This document shows, in pieces, positions 7,843-18,500 of a stretch of 55,382 nucleotides of DNA; positions within the stretch are counted from its first letter, which is position 1; the number at the start of each line of letters is the position of its first letter. The DNA is from an uncultured Anaerolineaceae bacterium. Its GTDB lineage: Bacteria; Chloroflexota; Anaerolineae; Anaerolineales; Anaerolineaceae. The translations under genes and the position numbers were made by a program. The notes beneath the pieces are model-generated. The model had not been told where the DNA came from, ran no database searches, and worked only from the letters and a program-made list of their open reading frames with translations. The DNA is taken from the NCBI GenBank assembly GCA_927443345.1, contig CAKMKJ010000043.1, positions 1 to 55,382 on the forward strand, in the 5' to 3' direction.

Positions 7843-10005
7843 TTATATCTTGTCGATCATCGTCACACGATTTCGTCCATTCTCTTTAGATTTATATAAG
7901 GCTTTATCTACCGTTTTAATCATCATGCTGATGGAGGAAATTTGAGAATTTGCTCCCGTAACACCGACGCTAATAGTAACAGTGATTTTACCAACAGATG
8001 TATTAAATGGTTGTTCGGCTACAGATTTTCTAATCCGCTCTGCAACGGTCTTGGCGTTGTCTGGTTTCTGTTCGGTTAAAAGAATTAGAAACTCTTCACC
8101 ACCGTATCTTGAAATGTAATCAGTTTCTCTGATCTTTGTGCGGGCGCGGGCGGCAATTTCAATCAGGATTTCATCGCCTATGGGATGACCGTAAACATCA
8201 TTAATGGCTTTAAAACGGTCAATATCCACCATAATCAAGGATAATGGTCTGGAATATCGTTTTGCCGCTCCAAACTCGCGATTGGCAACTTCATCAAAGC
8301 CACGGCGATTTAGAACGTTGGTCAGCTCGTCAGTAATGGCCAAGCGTTGAACTTCTTGCAGTAAGTTGGCATTTTCAATTGCTATGGCAACCTGCCCTCC
8401 AAAAATGCTGGCGGCCTGGATGTCAATTTTTTGCAGGCTTTCTCCCCACAAACTTAATATGCCTATCGACTTTTTATCGATGACCAGCGGAACCAAAATG
8501 CATTTGGTGTTTTTTGTTATCGCCAGAGTTTCAATCAATTTTACGATTGCCGGTTTAAAATTTGGAGGTGTAATTTGTATAAGAACTTCTTCTGGATGCT
8601 CAATGTATTCGGCTTGTTGCGTATCAACTATCTCGCGGAACAGAGGTAAAGTATCAATCGAAGTGATTACTTCAGTGTTTTTGGTTTTGCCGAGGTTTTT
8701 TATAAATGCGACTAATTTTGATTGGACAGATGAATAAGTAAGCGCCAGATTATCCGTTTCGCCAACCCTCAAGGCAACCATGCTGTGGATTTTTAATAAC
8801 TCGAGCTCCAAACCTATGGTGTTCATGACAGTGTTTATATCCACACCACTCTTGATCGCGGTTGAAACATGACTCAAAGATTCAATCAAAGCATTGGCAT
8901 GGGTCAATTGGCTGGATTGGATGCGTTCTTGCTCAAGCATGTGAATCTTACAAATAGCAGTGGATATCTGCATGGCTGCGTATTCGCCCATTGACCGCAC
9001 ATCTTCATTGACCTGGTCTAAGCTTGAGTACCCAATGATAATTGCGCCAAACTTCATGCCTTCAGCGATGAGCGGCAGGCAAAAGAGGGATTTTTCACGA
9101 TATAAACCGTGAAATTTCTTTTCCATCAAATGAGAATGGTCAAGGTTTTCAATCAAGGTTGAGTGCTGATTTTCGAGAATTTTTTCTGTCAGCGTGCGAT
9201 CACCCGGATCTGACTTTCCGATGACATAATCCTTGCTAAACTCTCCTGTTGCGGCCCATCCTGTGACCGTTTGGGTGTCTTCATCCCATTTTGATATATA
9301 AACATTTGTGCCCTCTAATAGATCAATCAGTTTTTCAGGCAGCAGATCAAAGATATCTATCAAGGATTTCGCTTCAAGCACCTGATGCGTAAGGTCATTG
9401 ATGGATCTTAGTTTCTTTCCAAGACGGGTTGAGGCGTCATACAACCTGGCATTACGAATGGCTAGCCCGGCCTGGCTGGCAAATATCTGCATGGCGTAGG
9501 TTTGAACCTTATTGAAAAAACCTGCAACATCACTGTCGCAGTTTAAAAAGCCGATTACTTCATTGTCTGAAATTATGGGTGATGCAATGTGCGATTTAAT
9601 CCACTCTGATTCAGCAAGCCGATGCCAATCTTGCTCGAGATGTGGATAAAATGACAATATTGGTTGTTTGGTTGATATCATTTGTGAAAAATTACTTAGT
9701 TCATTGATATCAAACGATTTTGACATCATCATTTCTTTAGTGCCAAGAACCTCATATCCTTTTGAACGAACAATTTTGGCAATGTTGCCATTAATCAACA
9801 TAATGTTTGCGGTTTTATATGCCACAACCTTGGCAAGATTTTCGAGAATTCGATCGAGAACTTCATCCAGATTCAAACTACTATTAAGCGCCATGGATAC
9901 ATCTGCCATGGCTGCAACTAAAACCTGCTGATTTTCCTCCAGTTCAAGTGGAGGTGTTTTTTTTCGCTCACTAACATTAATCATTGTCGGTTCGATTCTC
10001 TTCAA
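7843..10005 (-). CDS. GAF-domain diguanylate cyclase (GGDEF)
   Basis: A 720-residue soluble protein that should make c-di-GMP from two GTP. Three GAF-type sensor regions (about 30-190, 200-355, 370-550) precede a GGDEF domain (about 555-720). The active-site loop reads GGEEF (635-639), the metal site MVDIDRF is intact, and an RETD inhibitory site (626-629) lies exactly five residues before the loop, so product inhibition is expected. The start shown is TTG, preceded by GGAG at suitable spacing; ATG at 9984 is an alternative. It is translationally coupled to the HD-GYP gene downstream. No transmembrane segment is visible. Confidence 0.93.
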   Translation of the reverse strand: MKRIEPTMINVSERKKTPPLELEENQQVLVAAMADVSMALNSSLNLDEVLDRILENLAKVVAYKTANIMLINGNIAKIVRSKGYEVLGTKEMMMSKSFDINELSNFSQMISTKQPILSFYPHLEQDWHRLAESEWIKSHIASPIISDNEVIGFLNCDSDVAGFFNKVQTYAMQIFASQAGLAIRNARLYDASTRLGKKLRSINDLTHQVLEAKSLIDIFDLLPEKLIDLLEGTNVYISKWDEDTQTVTGWAATGEFSKDYVIGKSDPGDRTLTEKILENQHSTLIENLDHSHLMEKKFHGLYREKSLFCLPLIAEGMKFGAIIIGYSSLDQVNEDVRSMGEYAAMQISTAICKIHMLEQERIQSSQLTHANALIESLSHVSTAIKSGVDINTVMNTIGLELELLKIHSMVALRVGETDNLALTYSSVQSKLVAFIKNLGKTKNTEVITSIDTLPLFREIVDTQQAEYIEHPEEVLIQITPPNFKPAIVKLIETLAITKNTKCILVPLVIDKKSIGILSLWGESLQKIDIQAASIFGGQVAIAIENANLLQEVQRLAITDELTNVLNRRGFDEVANREFGAAKRYSRPLSLIMVDIDRFKAINDVYGHPIGDEILIEIAARARTKIRETDYISRYGGEEFLILLTEQKPDNAKTVAERIRKSVAEQPFNTSVGKITVTISVGVTGANSQISSISMMIKTVDKALYKSKENGRNRVTMIDKI

Positions 10006-10196
10006 TTTCAGGCTCCAATCACGACTAAATCAACCACCTGTTTTCACCGTTAATTTTGCAATGGGTAATGAATTATATTAATACTATTATACGGAAGCCT
10101 GTAATAATCACGCAAGCAATTTTGAGGGGTAATATGAAATGTGTCACATTTTCAAATGACATTCTATCTATTTTTGTATAAACCTTGAAATAACTA

Positions 10197-10226
10197 TTGA
10201 TTTATTTTTTGATTTCATGTTAAAAT
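10197..10226 (+). promoter_or_regulatory. Probable promoter for the 10337 gene
   Basis: TTGATT (10197-10202) and TAAAAT (10221-10226) with an 18-bp spacer resemble a sigma-70 type promoter. Transcription would begin just before the 14-bp stem at 10236-10270. Confidence 0.5.
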
Positions 10227-10235
10227 AGACCTTGT

Positions 10236-10270
10236 CAGATGCTCGGGTGCCCCCCTCACCCGGGCATTTG
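10236..10270 (+). terminator. Leader hairpin, possible attenuator
   Basis: A 14-base-pair stem (10236-10249 with 10257-10270, including two G-T pairs) closes a 7-base C-rich loop and is followed by ACTTTTAA. It lies between the promoter and the start of the 10337 gene, so it could be an attenuator or a 5'-end stabiliser. The T-run is short. Confidence 0.5.
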
Positions 10271-10336
10271 ACTTTTAATCCTCATGAATGGTTTAATCTT
10301 TTAGGAAGAATTATTAAGGCTCGGTTTGGAGGGTCT

Positions 10337-10660
10337 ATGCACAGAAAATATCGCGGATTGCGCACCATTGGGTTACTGTTGAAAATTATCGGGGTTTTCG
10401 AATTATTCGTGGGTTTGTTTTGCGCATTTGTGCTGCCACTGGCTTTATCAGATTCTCATATTTCATTGTTTCAATCGGGAATACGAGATTATTATCCCGC
10501 GTTTGGATTAATGATTGGGATCATCACCGGTGTCCTTATTTTTCTGGCAGGTTTGGTTTGCGGGTTGCTGACTTTTTCATTGGGTGAGTTGATTAACGTT
10601 GTGTTGGCCATAGAAGAGAATACTCGCACTACAGCCTTGAAACGCCAGGAGCAGGAATGA
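10337..10660 (+). CDS. Small two- to three-helix membrane protein, unrecognised
   Basis: The 107-residue product begins MHRKYRGLRTIG and has hydrophobic segments at about residues 10-36 and 55-85, followed by a charged tail that ends in an amphipathic stretch (VVLAIEENTRT). I chose this ATG because GGAGGG lies 5-6 bases upstream; the frame is open further upstream but that part is the hairpin leader. It is transcribed divergently from the diguanylate cyclase gene, which may hint at a signalling link, but no domain is recognisable. Function unknown. Confidence 0.7.
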   Translation: MHRKYRGLRTIGLLLKIIGVFELFVGLFCAFVLPLALSDSHISLFQSGIRDYYPAFGLMIGIITGVLIFLAGLVCGLLTFSLGELINVVLAIEENTRTTALKRQEQE

Positions 10661-10777
10661 TATTAATTGTAAAAGAACACCCAGCGAAGCCGAAACAGGC
10701 ATGATTTACCAAGTCTAAGTTTTATTCGGTTTTTGTGATTGCCAGATCTTGGGTTTTTGTGTCGTAACAATCAATAT

Positions 10778-10808
10778 AAGAGGATGGTCAATTTGGCCAT
10801 CCTCTTTT
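10778..10808. terminator. Bidirectional terminator between convergent genes
   Basis: Ten-base arms AAGAGGATGG and CCATCCTCTT with TTTT on the plus side; it can serve both the small membrane-protein gene and the convergent histidine kinase gene, whose stop is 7 bases away. Confidence 0.85.
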
Positions 10809-10814
10809 GCAGGG

Positions 10815-13559
10815 TCATAAATCTTTGTTGTTTAGATAGAACGCTTCAACCAGAGGTACCTGGCGTTTGATCTCAGCAATATATGGATAGCTTCCGGTTA
10901 GTGTTCCGTCTGCGGTAAGTGTTTCCAACTTCAAAGCGGGTGCAGAGATGGTTTTAGCTTCAAAATTACTTGAAGCGCCTTTAATGCTGTGCGCAAGAAA
11001 ATGAATCTTTCTGGCGTCGTTGTTCAGCAGGGCTTTTTCCATGTCACTGATTGAAGTCTTGATGTGTTCTAAAAATTCTCCTAAAAGTTCAAAGAAGGTG
11101 GGCAAATCGTCGCCAAACCTGGGTAGTGCTTTTTCAAGATCAAAAAGGCCTTCCGCTTTTTGAAGCATCACATCCAATGCGTTTTGGGGTTGTTCATCAT
11201 TTTCATTTGGTGTTACACCATCAGAGTAATGTTCGATGACCTTGAAAAGTTCTTCAACGTTGAGCGGTTTGGATAGATAATCATTCATGCCAGCGTCAAG
11301 GCAGCGTTCACGATCACCAGCCATTGCATAGGCAGTCATGGCCACAATGGGCAAGTTCGCAAATTCAGGAGAAATTTCACGAATACGTCTGGTGGCTTCA
11401 AACCCATCCATCTCGGGCATTTGAACATCCATGAGTACGAGTTTATATTTTTTATTTTGAACTGCAGCGACGGCCTCTTTGCCTGTATTGACCACATCAA
11501 CCGGGTAACCCGCTTTTTGCAGCAAGCGGATGGCTAATTTTTGGTTGGTCGGGTTGTCTTCAGCAAGCAAGATGTGAGTCAATCCCCTTTGTTGTTCTTT
11601 GAGAGAGTGACGGGTGATTAGAGATGATTTGCTCTTCGCTTCATCAGTTTGATTTCGTCTGCCAAGGATGTTTAGCAAAGCGCCAAATAATTCTTTTTGG
11701 CGAACCGGTTTGAGCAGGTAACCGTTGCAGCCCATGGCTTCCAAGCGGGCGGCATCTCCGCGCTGACCCATGGAGGTCAGGATAATTACCGTGGTATCGT
11801 GAAGGGCTGGATCACTCTTGATCCTTGAGAGCACTTCTTCACCGTCCATTTCAGGCATTTGCATATCTAAAAGAACGAGTTGGAAAGGTTTATTCAATTC
11901 GTTAAAGGATTTAAGAATGTTTAAGGCTTCTTTGCCGCTGGCGACTGCAAAAGCATTACAACCAAACCCTTTAATCATCTTTTCAAGGATGGTGCGATTG
12001 GTGAAGTTGTCATCCACAATGAGGACGGGCACATTGATCAAATCTTGCGGCAGAGCCAAAAGCGGAACGCTGCCTTCTTTTACATTGCCCACATTAATGG
12101 TAAACCAGAATGTGCTGCCCTTGCCGGGTTCGCTTTCAAGGCCAATATCGCCGCCCATCATTTTGGTCAATTGGGCTGAAATGGCTAAACCAAGCCCGGT
12201 ACCTCCGTACTTGCGGGTTGAAGAACTATCCGCCTGGACGAAGCGTTCAAAGACCGCTTTTTGACGATCCACCGGAATGCCAATACCGGTATCTGAGACG
12301 AGAAAACGCAGGGTGCTGTTCTTTTCGGTTTTCGATTGCATCATGACCCTGATCACCACTTCACCTTCATGGGTGAATTTTATGGCATTGCCAACCAGGT
12401 TGATCAATACCTGGCGCAGACGGCCGGCATCCCCCTGAACGCGAGATGGAACTTCCTTGTCGATCAGGCAGGCTAATTCAATACCTTTATTCTCTGCTCG
12501 AGAAACCAAAGTGTGGGCGACCCCCTCAACTGTGGAACGCAAATCGTATTCAATCGCATCAATCGTGAGTTGACCAGCTTCAATCTTGGAAAAATCAAGA
12601 ACATCGTTAAGAATACCCAGGAGTGCTTCTGCGCTATCTCGGGCAGTACTAACATAGTCTTTTTGTTCAGAGTTTAATGAAGTATCAAGCAGCAGTTCAA
12701 GCATGCCCATGATGCCGTTCATCGGGGTTCTGATCTCATGGCTCATATTGGCGAGAAATTCACTCTTCGCCCGATCGGCCTGTTCTGCCATCCGTTTGGC
12801 TTCAACCAGTTCAGTGACATTGTAATAGATTGCCAGAATGCCCTGTTTTTTTCCTTCCACGATTACGGGCACACCTGCAAATTCAACCTCCACTTTAGTG
12901 CCGTCTTTGCGTTGACGACTTGCCAACCCTTTGACTGCGCCTCCGTCTAATACTGTGCGGGTCAAGTCGACGGCTTCTTGAAGGGATTCTGGAGCCACCA
13001 AAGGGTCTAATTTCTGACCGATCACTTCGCCTTCTGCGTAGCCAAATAAAACCTCAAAAGCGGGGTTGGTGGATCTGATTTTTTCTTCCAAATCAAGGAT
13101 TACAACTGCAACAGGATTGTTTTGGAAAAGAGATTCAAAAAACTCTTTTTGTTTAAGAATCTCGTTTTCATCATGTTTTTGACGGGTTATATCTTGAAAA
13201 ATATATAACAAGCTGTTGTCATTGCCTGAAAGGGGAACCTGGCATAAGGTTAACTTATACCAATCTGAGATGCCAATGATTTGAACTTCAGTTCCGGCCA
13301 GTTCATCAATTTCAACTTGAGGTGTTATGGAATCTGCGAAAAAACTTGAAATCGGCTGTCCCAGTATTTTGTGATACGTGGTATCCAATTTGATAATAGT
13401 GGAACGATTGCAGCGCAGGATGACGCCATTAGCATCGGTTAAAACCAACAAATCAGGGATTTTGTCAAAAGTGGCTTCCCATTCCTTTTTGGCCCTTAAA
13501 ACCGCATTTTCAATTTTGGAAAATTCAGATTCTGAGCTACTGTTTGTGTTCTTGGACAT
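10815..13559 (-). CDS. Hybrid sensor histidine kinase (PAS-PAS-HisKA-HATPase-REC-REC-Hpt)
   Basis: A 914-residue soluble hybrid kinase with a complete internal phosphorelay. PAS domains at about 25-130 and 135-252; HisKA with [15 protein letters not shown], phospho-acceptor His274; HATPase with the N box (NLVGNAIKF), G1 (DTGIGI) and G2 (GGTGLGL) at about 385-490; receiver 1 at 511-632 (Asp565); receiver 2 at 662-780 (Asp711); C-terminal Hpt with HSIKGAS (His857). No transmembrane segment, so it probably senses a cytoplasmic signal or docks to another sensor. The final acceptor is not encoded nearby as a free response regulator. It has its own promoter and lies downstream of the unrecognised 570-residue gene on the same strand. 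Confidence 0.95.
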   Translation of the reverse strand: MSKNTNSSSESEFSKIENAVLRAKKEWEATFDKIPDLLVLTDANGVILRCNRSTIIKLDTTYHKILGQPISSFFADSITPQVEIDELAGTEVQIIGISDWYKLTLCQVPLSGNDNSLLYIFQDITRQKHDENEILKQKEFFESLFQNNPVAVVILDLEEKIRSTNPAFEVLFGYAEGEVIGQKLDPLVAPESLQEAVDLTRTVLDGGAVKGLASRQRKDGTKVEVEFAGVPVIVEGKKQGILAIYYNVTELVEAKRMAEQADRAKSEFLANMSHEIRTPMNGIMGMLELLLDTSLNSEQKDYVSTARDSAEALLGILNDVLDFSKIEAGQLTIDAIEYDLRSTVEGVAHTLVSRAENKGIELACLIDKEVPSRVQGDAGRLRQVLINLVGNAIKFTHEGEVVIRVMMQSKTEKNSTLRFLVSDTGIGIPVDRQKAVFERFVQADSSSTRKYGGTGLGLAISAQLTKMMGGDIGLESEPGKGSTFWFTINVGNVKEGSVPLLALPQDLINVPVLIVDDNFTNRTILEKMIKGFGCNAFAVASGKEALNILKSFNELNKPFQLVLLDMQMPEMDGEEVLSRIKSDPALHDTTVIILTSMGQRGDAARLEAMGCNGYLLKPVRQKELFGALLNILGRRNQTDEAKSKSSLITRHSLKEQQRGLTHILLAEDNPTNQKLAIRLLQKAGYPVDVVNTGKEAVAAVQNKKYKLVLMDVQMPEMDGFEATRRIREISPEFANLPIVAMTAYAMAGDRERCLDAGMNDYLSKPLNVEELFKVIEHYSDGVTPNENDEQPQNALDVMLQKAEGLFDLEKALPRFGDDLPTFFELLGEFLEHIKTSISDMEKALLNNDARKIHFLAHSIKGASSNFEAKTISAPALKLETLTADGTLTGSYPYIAEIKRQVPLVEAFYLNNKDL

Positions 13560-13633
13560 AAAACAACCCCTTTTCAGGATGATTGCATCAATGAAATAAT
13601 CAATAAGTTTGGTGAATTATGAACTGAAAATTA

Positions 13634-13662
13634 ACAATAAGATTAATCCAGGCTTTTGTCAA
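13634..13662 (-). promoter_or_regulatory. Sigma-70-like promoter for the histidine kinase gene
   Basis: On the minus strand TTGACA (13662-13657) and TATTGT (13639-13634) are separated by 17 bp, about 75 bp upstream of the kinase start. Confidence 0.65.
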
Positions 13663-13676
13663 TCACGAAAAGAAGA

Positions 13677-15389
13677 TTATTTGGTTAATGTTAACAGTCT
13701 TTTTCGTTCCTGGTTAAATATGCGTCTCAAAATAGCAAGTGATGAGGCATATGTAGAATCTACGCCTTCATAAGACATGGTGCCTGCGCCCAGGTTTTTA
13801 CCCTTGCTTAATGGGGTGTCAGATGCGTAATGAAGAATGCCAATATCAAACGAAACTCCCTGCAGATTAGCAATTTCATTCACCGGATGTCTTTTTGGCC
13901 GTGACATTTCAAAGATGGCAGACAGATAGGGGCCGGCTTCCATCTCTATATCGGTGTACCCTTCGCGGTACATCACATCCATTAATCGAGCGTTCTGCAA
14001 AAAGGTGCCCAATACGGTCAAGGCTTTTTGATTGTCTAATACACTACCAAACACCAGATAAGGCATGACATCCGCGGCTGAAAACGCGTTTTGGAACAGA
14101 TAAGTATTTTGAGAGTGCTCATCTTGTATGACGTTGGGAATCATAACATCACCGCGGACGCCATTTAGTGTGGCCGCTTTGCCCATTATATAAACACCTA
14201 ATATCTCTGAGATATGTTCAGCAAGTTTGACCAGAATATTATAAGCACCCAAGCCTAATGGATAATCAATATTAAGGATCAGCGCATTACTTTGTTTGAG
14301 AAACTCCGCATCTTCCTTGCTGGCAAACAACCGAGGATCAAGGCGAGAAGGGTTCAACTTGTTCAACTCAATGACTTGTGTTTCTACATCAAATGAATGC
14401 TCAGAAGGAACACGAACGATGCCAAATTTTATTTCATCAGCGTATTGCTGCGACAAATAGGCTTTGCCTTCTTCTGACTGTTGAAATTTTTTAAGTGCGT
14501 AGTAAAGAAAATTTTCAAGTGAGGATGGTGTAATTGATGCCTGCAGGTCCTTCCACTCAGTTTGCAGGGTTTTATCAGCGCATTCTTCAATATACTTGAT
14601 GATAGGCTGTTTGTTTGCCAGCGCAAATCCTGACAGCAGATTTGGAATGCTGTGTGTGTTACTTGACACAAAATACACAGGCCGGTCTAGTAATTTGGGC
14701 TGGTATTTTTCAATGTTGTCATACCAGATGCGTGTTGCCCGCCAATATTCACTCAAAGAGCCACTTAATAAGCGAACTTTGAAATTACATCGGCGGTTGG
14801 CGATTTGCGAAAGGATGGCGCTGGTCTCTTTACCCCAAATGGTGATCAACCTTGATGCGTCATCCAGAGAAATATCCAGCCATTTGGCAAGTTTAACGGC
14901 ATCAATATTGGTTAACTGGTCAGCATCAAAATCGCTGTCTCTGTTTAAAAAACCGTGGATTTTGTTCCATTCAATTTGAAAAGCAGTCAAAACAGGAACA
15001 ACATCTTCAATGTCAGATTGGCTGGCAATAAAAACGGCAAGGGTACCGTTTTTGTCATAATAGGTCGGTCTTCTTCTGGCTTTTGTATAAACTTGTTGCC
15101 AACTTACAACATCCTGGTATCCATGCCGTGAAAAAACAAGGCTGCTTTGTCCGAGGACGATGGTGTTGACCGCGGAGATGCAGGAAGGCAGTCTCAGGGT
15201 GGCGTAGATAAAGGCTGAAGTATCCAGTTTTTCTTGTCGCGCTTCAATGTGTAAAGAAGAGTTCATGCCGGCATGAACTTCTTCTAGCGAACGAATCTGC
15301 ACATCTGTGGTTGACCGCAAAAGTGAATAGATTGTTCGGATATAAAGGTCAATTTCGTCTGACGCTGATTTAGGGACGGTTCTTTCCAT
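13677..15389 (-). CDS. 570-residue soluble protein, unrecognised; C-terminal part resembles nucleoside phosphorylases
   Basis: I do not firmly recognise this protein; it may belong to an uncharacterised DUF family. It has no signal peptide or membrane helix. In the C-terminal third, GKAATLNG (403-410), GDVMIP (413-418) and DIEMEAGPY (480-488) fall in the order and spacing seen in MTAN/purine nucleoside phosphorylases (a GTAG-like loop, GD(V/L)V(I/V) strand, and the (D/E)MExx substrate-binding motif), suggesting that fold. The N-terminal 350 residues (motifs SSNTHSIPNLLSGFA and IWYDNIEKYQPK) have no relative known to me. The ATG start is clear, although the ribosome-binding site (GGAAAAATGG) is weak. 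It is divergent from the 1509-residue sensor gene and upstream of the hybrid kinase, so a role in the same signalling circuit is conceivable but unproven. Confidence 0.8.
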   Translation of the reverse strand: MERTVPKSASDEIDLYIRTIYSLLRSTTDVQIRSLEEVHAGMNSSLHIEARQEKLDTSAFIYATLRLPSCISAVNTIVLGQSSLVFSRHGYQDVVSWQQVYTKARRRPTYYDKNGTLAVFIASQSDIEDVVPVLTAFQIEWNKIHGFLNRDSDFDADQLTNIDAVKLAKWLDISLDDASRLITIWGKETSAILSQIANRRCNFKVRLLSGSLSEYWRATRIWYDNIEKYQPKLLDRPVYFVSSNTHSIPNLLSGFALANKQPIIKYIEECADKTLQTEWKDLQASITPSSLENFLYYALKKFQQSEEGKAYLSQQYADEIKFGIVRVPSEHSFDVETQVIELNKLNPSRLDPRLFASKEDAEFLKQSNALILNIDYPLGLGAYNILVKLAEHISEILGVYIMGKAATLNGVRGDVMIPNVIQDEHSQNTYLFQNAFSAADVMPYLVFGSVLDNQKALTVLGTFLQNARLMDVMYREGYTDIEMEAGPYLSAIFEMSRPKRHPVNEIANLQGVSFDIGILHYASDTPLSKGKNLGAGTMSYEGVDSTYASSLAILRRIFNQERKRLLTLTK

Positions 15390-15567
15390 TTTTCCTCATA
15401 ATTTATTGTAGCATAGGGCATCTTCAACTGCATCAATTATCTTAATTTTACTTATTTAGCTTGAAAACGCGGCAATAAATATAGAATTAAGCTAGACTTA
15501 ATGGCGAAAAGTAATTATTGGTGATACTCTTTATTATGAGATTCCATTCGAAATGATAACAGGCTAA

Positions 15568-18500
15568 ATGCAAAAACAACTTCGTTCGTCCAATTGGTTA
15601 GTAATTCTCATGTGTGCCATTCTGGCTGCCTTGTCGTTCTGGTCGATAAGAATTCTAGTTACAAACACTCGTGGTGATTCTAATGAAACAGAATATGCGA
15701 AGTCTATTGTTAATGACCAGACTGTCGTAAGCAAACAACAAACCTTGTTGATAGGCGGGGACGATTCCAACCCTCCTTATTCATATATTCAGGATGGCGA
15801 AGCATTAGGGTTGGATAATGACCTGATGCGTGAAGTGGCTAAAAACCTTGGGATGAAAGCGGTTTTTAATTTATCAACGCTTGCAGAAGCCCGCCAAAAC
15901 TTGATAGATGGCAAAGTGGATGTTATAGGCGGTATTTCTTTTTCACAACATCAAGATGAAAACCTTCTTTTTGGCACCTCCCACGCGGTTCAATATTACG
16001 ATCTATTTGTGAGACAAGATTCTGGCATTTCATCTATCTCATCCATGAAGGATAAAATTGCCATTGTTATTGCTGGTGATGAAATAATCAATTTCCTCAC
16101 TCAACAAGGCATTGCCGGTCAAGTTGTTGCGGCCGAGACTCCAGTAGAGGCATTAACCTGGCTGGCTTCAGGCAAATATGATGGCGTTGTAATTAACAAG
16201 ATTCAAGGATATTACTTAATCAACAAATACAATATTAGCAATCTCAAAAGCGTGGGTGATGTTTTAAACGAATTGGATTATGGCTTTGCAGTCGCAAAGG
16301 GGAATAGAAATTTATTATTCAAGATCAATCAATCAATGGCAATCATAAACGCTTCAGGCATTTATGATGAGCTAAATAACAAATGGTTATCTGCTTACCA
16401 AAAAGCCAGTTTTTTTGATAAAAACCAATATATTATCTATGGGTTGGTTATCTTCTTTACAGCCATTTTTATTATTGTCGCGTGGGGCTGGTCGTTGCGC
16501 AGACTTGTAAAACGACGGACTGCGGAGTTAAAAGCTAGTGAGAAGAAATATAAGCAATTGATCAGCAGTGCAACCGAGGGCGTGGTTATTCTGGTCGAAC
16601 GTAAAGTCGTTTTTTTGAATTTGCAAGCCGCAATGATTCTTGGGTTTGAAGATAAAATCCCCGAAGGCCAATTGGAGTTTTTTGATTTTATACACCCACT
16701 TGATCATGAGTTGGTATTGATCAAGTATCAACAAATCATGGATGACCTGCCTGCCAATGTGCTGATCTCGTTTCGTATCAATACAATTAACAAACAGTTG
16801 CGCTGGATTAAAGTTAATTCCGCAAAAATTGAATGGGAAGGCAAGCCTGCGATACTTGCTTTCTTTTCAGATGTCACCGAAGAAAGGAAAATGCAGGAAT
16901 CCATTAAAACAAGTGAAGAAAGATATCGGCTGGTTTTTGCTCAATCTCCAGTCGGTTTATTTCATTATGATTCAGAGCTCATCATTACCAATGTGAATCA
17001 CCGATTCGCCGAGATTTTTGGGGGAACGTTAAGTGACCTTGAAGGCTATGATCTTCATAAACTGAAAGAAGAAAGAATTATTGATGCACTCAAGATAGTC
17101 AACCAAAATGGAAACGGTTTCTATGAAGGGCGTATCACCCCCATATTCTCAAAAGCACAAAATAGCGTCTATGTAAAAATGCAAACAGCCCCACTCCACA
17201 ACGAAAAATATGAAATTCAAGGTGGAATCGGACTCATTGAAGACCTAACAGCTCAAATTACCATTGAACATAAGATTCAAAATCTCGAAGACCGATTTGC
17301 CAAGGCATTTTTTACTTCTCCTGATGCGATTATTGTGAACGAGTTAAAAACCGGGAGATTTATTGATATTAACAGGGGATTTACTGAACTTACTGGTTAT
17401 ACCCGAGATGAAATCATCGGAAAAACGTCTCTTGATATTGAACTTTGGGTGCATCGTGAAGATCGCCACAAATTAGTTGATGGCTTGATTGCGAACGGCG
17501 AGTATAAAAACCTTGAAGCTGAATTCAGGTATAAAGATGGCCAAATTCGAGTTGGATTATTGTCGGCAAGTGTGATTGAAGTCGATGGTGTGCCTTGCAT
17601 TTTATCAATAACGCGAGATATAGATGACACCAAAAAGAGTGAACAACTGATCAGAGAAAGTGAAATCCGCTACCGATCAATTTTTGATTCTGTCTCTGTT
17701 GCTATTTGGGAAGAAGATCTGCTGGAAGTTTACGACATGCTTGAAGAATTACGGCAATCAGGCATTACTGATCTCTCAGAGTATATGAGTAATCATCATG
17801 AGTTTCTGATCAAGGCGGTACAGTCTATCAAAATTTTGGATGTTAATGATGCCAGTCTAAAAATGTATAAAGCCGATTCGAAGGAACAGCTTTTATTTAC
17901 ATTAGACAGAATCTTTAATGATGAATCAGTTGAAATATTTAAAAGTGAATTATTGGCAATGTGGAATTGTGAACCTTATTTCAATGGAGACACAGTCAAC
18001 CTTGATTTGGATGGAAATCGGATGATTGTAAATCTACTCTTGAGGCTTCCGGCTGAGCGAGAAAAATATCGGAATGTGTTGGTCAGCATGACAGATATAA
18101 CACAACGAAAGTTGGCTGAAGCAGCCTTGCTTGAAAGCGAATTAAGGTATCGCCACCTTGTTGAGCAGATCAATGTTGTGGTCTACCTCGATTACGTGGA
18201 ACTTCCCAGCAGGACAAAATACATCTCTCCGCAAATTGAATCACTGTTAGGCTATTCTCAAGATGAATGGCTGGCTGATCCTGATTTATTGACCAAGGTC
18301 ATACATCCAGATGATCGTCAATCTGTACTTGATGAAGATAATCGAACGGATGCTTCACGTGAGCCGTTTGTTGTTGAATACAGGGCTTTTACTCGAGACG
18401 GGCAAATGCTTTGGATTCATGAAGAAGCAACATTGGTTTATGACGAGCAGGGTAAGCCTGAAGACTGGCATGGCGTCATGTACGATATTACCGCTCGTAA

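Noticed and set aside
10232-10336. Upstream extension of the 10337 gene
   Set aside because: The first part codes through a 14-bp leader hairpin; the ATG with GGAGGG at 10337 is much better.
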